A stretch of DNA of 64,000 bases from Vallitalea maricola (GTDB lineage Bacteria; Bacillota; Clostridia; Lachnospirales; Vallitaleaceae): positions 1 to 64,000 of the forward strand of contig NZ_BTPU01000007.1 of NCBI RefSeq assembly GCF_036985595.1. Direction: 5' to 3'. The first letter of the stretch is position 1, and every line of letters starts with the position of its first letter. Positions 62,943-64,000 of this stretch are shown here, piece after piece. The position numbers and the translations under genes were made by a program. Below the pieces are notes generated by a model, which saw only the letters and a list, made by a program, of their open reading frames with translations, did not search any database and was not told the DNA's origin.

Positions 62943-64000
62943 ATGAATAAATATGCAGATATTATTGTTGATATATCTCATTCGAAGTTAGATAGAGTAT
63001 TTCAATATCATGTTCCTGGTAACCTGACAAATAAGATTGTAATTGGAACTGTTGTTGATATACCTTTTGGTAAAGGAAATAAAAATTTGAAAGGATATGT
63101 TATAGGGTTTACTGATAAACCTAATTTTGACGTGGATAAGATTAAAGACATTACAGGTGTAGCGTCAATGAACATGTCCATAGAAGCTCATCTAATCAAA
63201 TTAGCTGTTTGGATGAAAGAACGATATGCATGCACCATAATATCAGCTCTTAGAACATTAATTCCAATAGGTAAAAAGGTTAATGAAAAGACACAAAAAG
63301 AAATTATTAGAATAATAGATGTTGACGAGTTAGAATCATATATAAAGATGTGGGATAAAAAAAATTATAAGGCTTTAAGTAGAGCTGGAAACTACTTGCT
63401 TGCTTGTGATAAATGTAAGCAAAGTGCGATAATTAAAAAAACTGATGTATCTCCTGCAGTAATTTTGAACTTAGAGAAAAAAGGAATCATAAAAATTAAT
63501 TCAGAACGTATTTATAGAGAACCGTATAATGTTAATAATATAAAAAGAAGTAAAAACAAACTACCTAATATGGAGCAGCAAAAAGTTATTAACAAGGTAT
63601 TGAGTAATCTGAATAAGGAGAGTCAGGTATATTTAATTCATGGTATTACAGGTAGTGGAAAAACAGAAGTTTACATGCAAATAATAGAAAAAGTTCTTGA
63701 GAAAGGGCAACAGGCTATAGTACTGATACCAGAAATAGCTTTAACGCCTCAAACAGTTAGAAATTTCATATCAAGATTTGGTAATCAGGTAGGTGTAATG
63801 CATAGTAAGTTATCAGCTGGTGAAAAATATGATGGTTGGAGAAGAGCAAGAGACGGTGATATATCTATTATGATAGGTCCTAGATCTGCGGTTTTCACTC
63901 CGTTTAAAAATCTTGGCATGATAATTATTGATGAAGAACACGAAATGAGTTATAAGTCAGAGGTATCACCCAAATATCACGCTAGAGAAGTAGCCATTAA
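62943..64000 (+). CDS. priA: Primosomal protein N' (PriA helicase), 5' part
   Basis: Start of the replication-restart helicase PriA, truncated by the window end after about 352 codons. The ATG follows AAGGAAG. Visible: the N-terminal 3'-DNA-binding region (IIVDISHSKLDRVFQYHVPG), Walker A HGITGSGKTEVYMQ and Walker B IIDEEHEMSYKSE. The zinc and C-terminal helicase parts lie outside. No frame break was found within the window. Confidence 0.93.
   Translation, partial: MNKYADIIVDISHSKLDRVFQYHVPGNLTNKIVIGTVVDIPFGKGNKNLKGYVIGFTDKPNFDVDKIKDITGVASMNMSIEAHLIKLAVWMKERYACTIISALRTLIPIGKKVNEKTQKEIIRIIDVDELESYIKMWDKKNYKALSRAGNYLLACDKCKQSAIIKKTDVSPAVILNLEKKGIIKINSERIYREPYNVNNIKRSKNKLPNMEQQKVINKVLSNLNKESQVYLIHGITGSGKTEVYMQIIEKVLEKGQQAIVLIPEIALTPQTVRNFISRFGNQVGVMHSKLSAGEKYDGWRRARDGDISIMIGPRSAVFTPFKNLGMIIIDEEHEMSYKSEVSPKYHAREVAI

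Noticed and set aside
1..64000. tRNA, rRNA, CRISPR, transposase or phage genes
   Set aside because: Looked for conserved tRNA arms, repeat-spacer periodicity and transposase motifs; none was convincing.

Overview
The window is AT-rich DNA (visibly well under 40% GC) from a low-GC Gram-positive bacterium, almost certainly an anaerobic clostridium. The support is gene content and signals: tRNA-sensing T-box leaders before leuS and metG, GatCAB, Rex, RemA, RqcH, an ABC-F ATPase, strong AGGAGG-type ribosome sites, frequent TTG/GTG starts and small Cys-rich clostridial proteins. I suspect a Lachnospirales or Vallitalea-like lineage, but that is an impression and not a demonstrated placement. No rRNA, tRNA, CRISPR array, transposase or phage module was seen.

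Layout. 1-5.5 kb (minus strand): an SGNH hydrolase, then aroF-tyrA-aroA with an inverted-repeat leader, and hisC, which probably also serves phenylalanine/tyrosine transamination. 6.2-8.4 kb: an EF-G paralogue. 8.4-13.4 kb: small accessory genes (P-loop protein, anchored proteins, PHP-type histidinol-phosphatase, GNAT). 13.5-16.3 kb: Leu T-box and leuS. 16.3-20.1 kb: an accessory island of small proteins, including Met/Leu/Asn/Gly-rich microproteins on both sides of a subtilisin-like protease. 20.2-24.3 kb: aconitase, isocitrate dehydrogenase and a GntR/FCD regulator. 24.3-26.9 kb: an ABC-F ATPase and a zinc-ribbon/HTH protein. 27-32.8 kb: rex, a coiled-coil protein, acpS, nnr, alr and a MazF-type RNase without an adjacent antitoxin. 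32.9-37.8 kb: AEC and MATE transporters, a YebC protein and small hypotheticals. 38-43.4 kb: ligA and gatCAB. 43.4-47.6 kb: a Cys-rich small protein, a zinc-ribbon/AAC(3)-like fusion, lipoproteins and rqcH. 47.6-52 kb: citrate synthase, then a Met T-box and a divergent metG. 52.1-60.4 kb: a LacI-controlled sugar-uptake operon with a large cytoplasmic phosphodiester-glycosidase-like protein and a glycosyltransferase-like protein. 60.5-64 kb: yicC, remA, gmk, rpoZ and the start of priA.

How it fits together. Citrate synthase, aconitase and isocitrate dehydrogenase form the oxidative branch that makes 2-oxoglutarate. A shared palindrome, TTGTATACAA, lies at the promoters of citrate synthase, acn-icd (one mismatch) and rex, which suggests one regulon; the GntR protein next to icd is the natural candidate. 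The sugar operon carries three palindromic operators, TGCCA-N4-TGGCA, and one of them supplies the -35 box of a strong promoter. The LacI protein encoded inside the operon is the likely ligand. The best candidates for something undescribed are this sugar operon, the subtilase/microprotein island and the zinc-ribbon/AAC(3) fusion. Everything here is read by eye; no database search or folding program was run.
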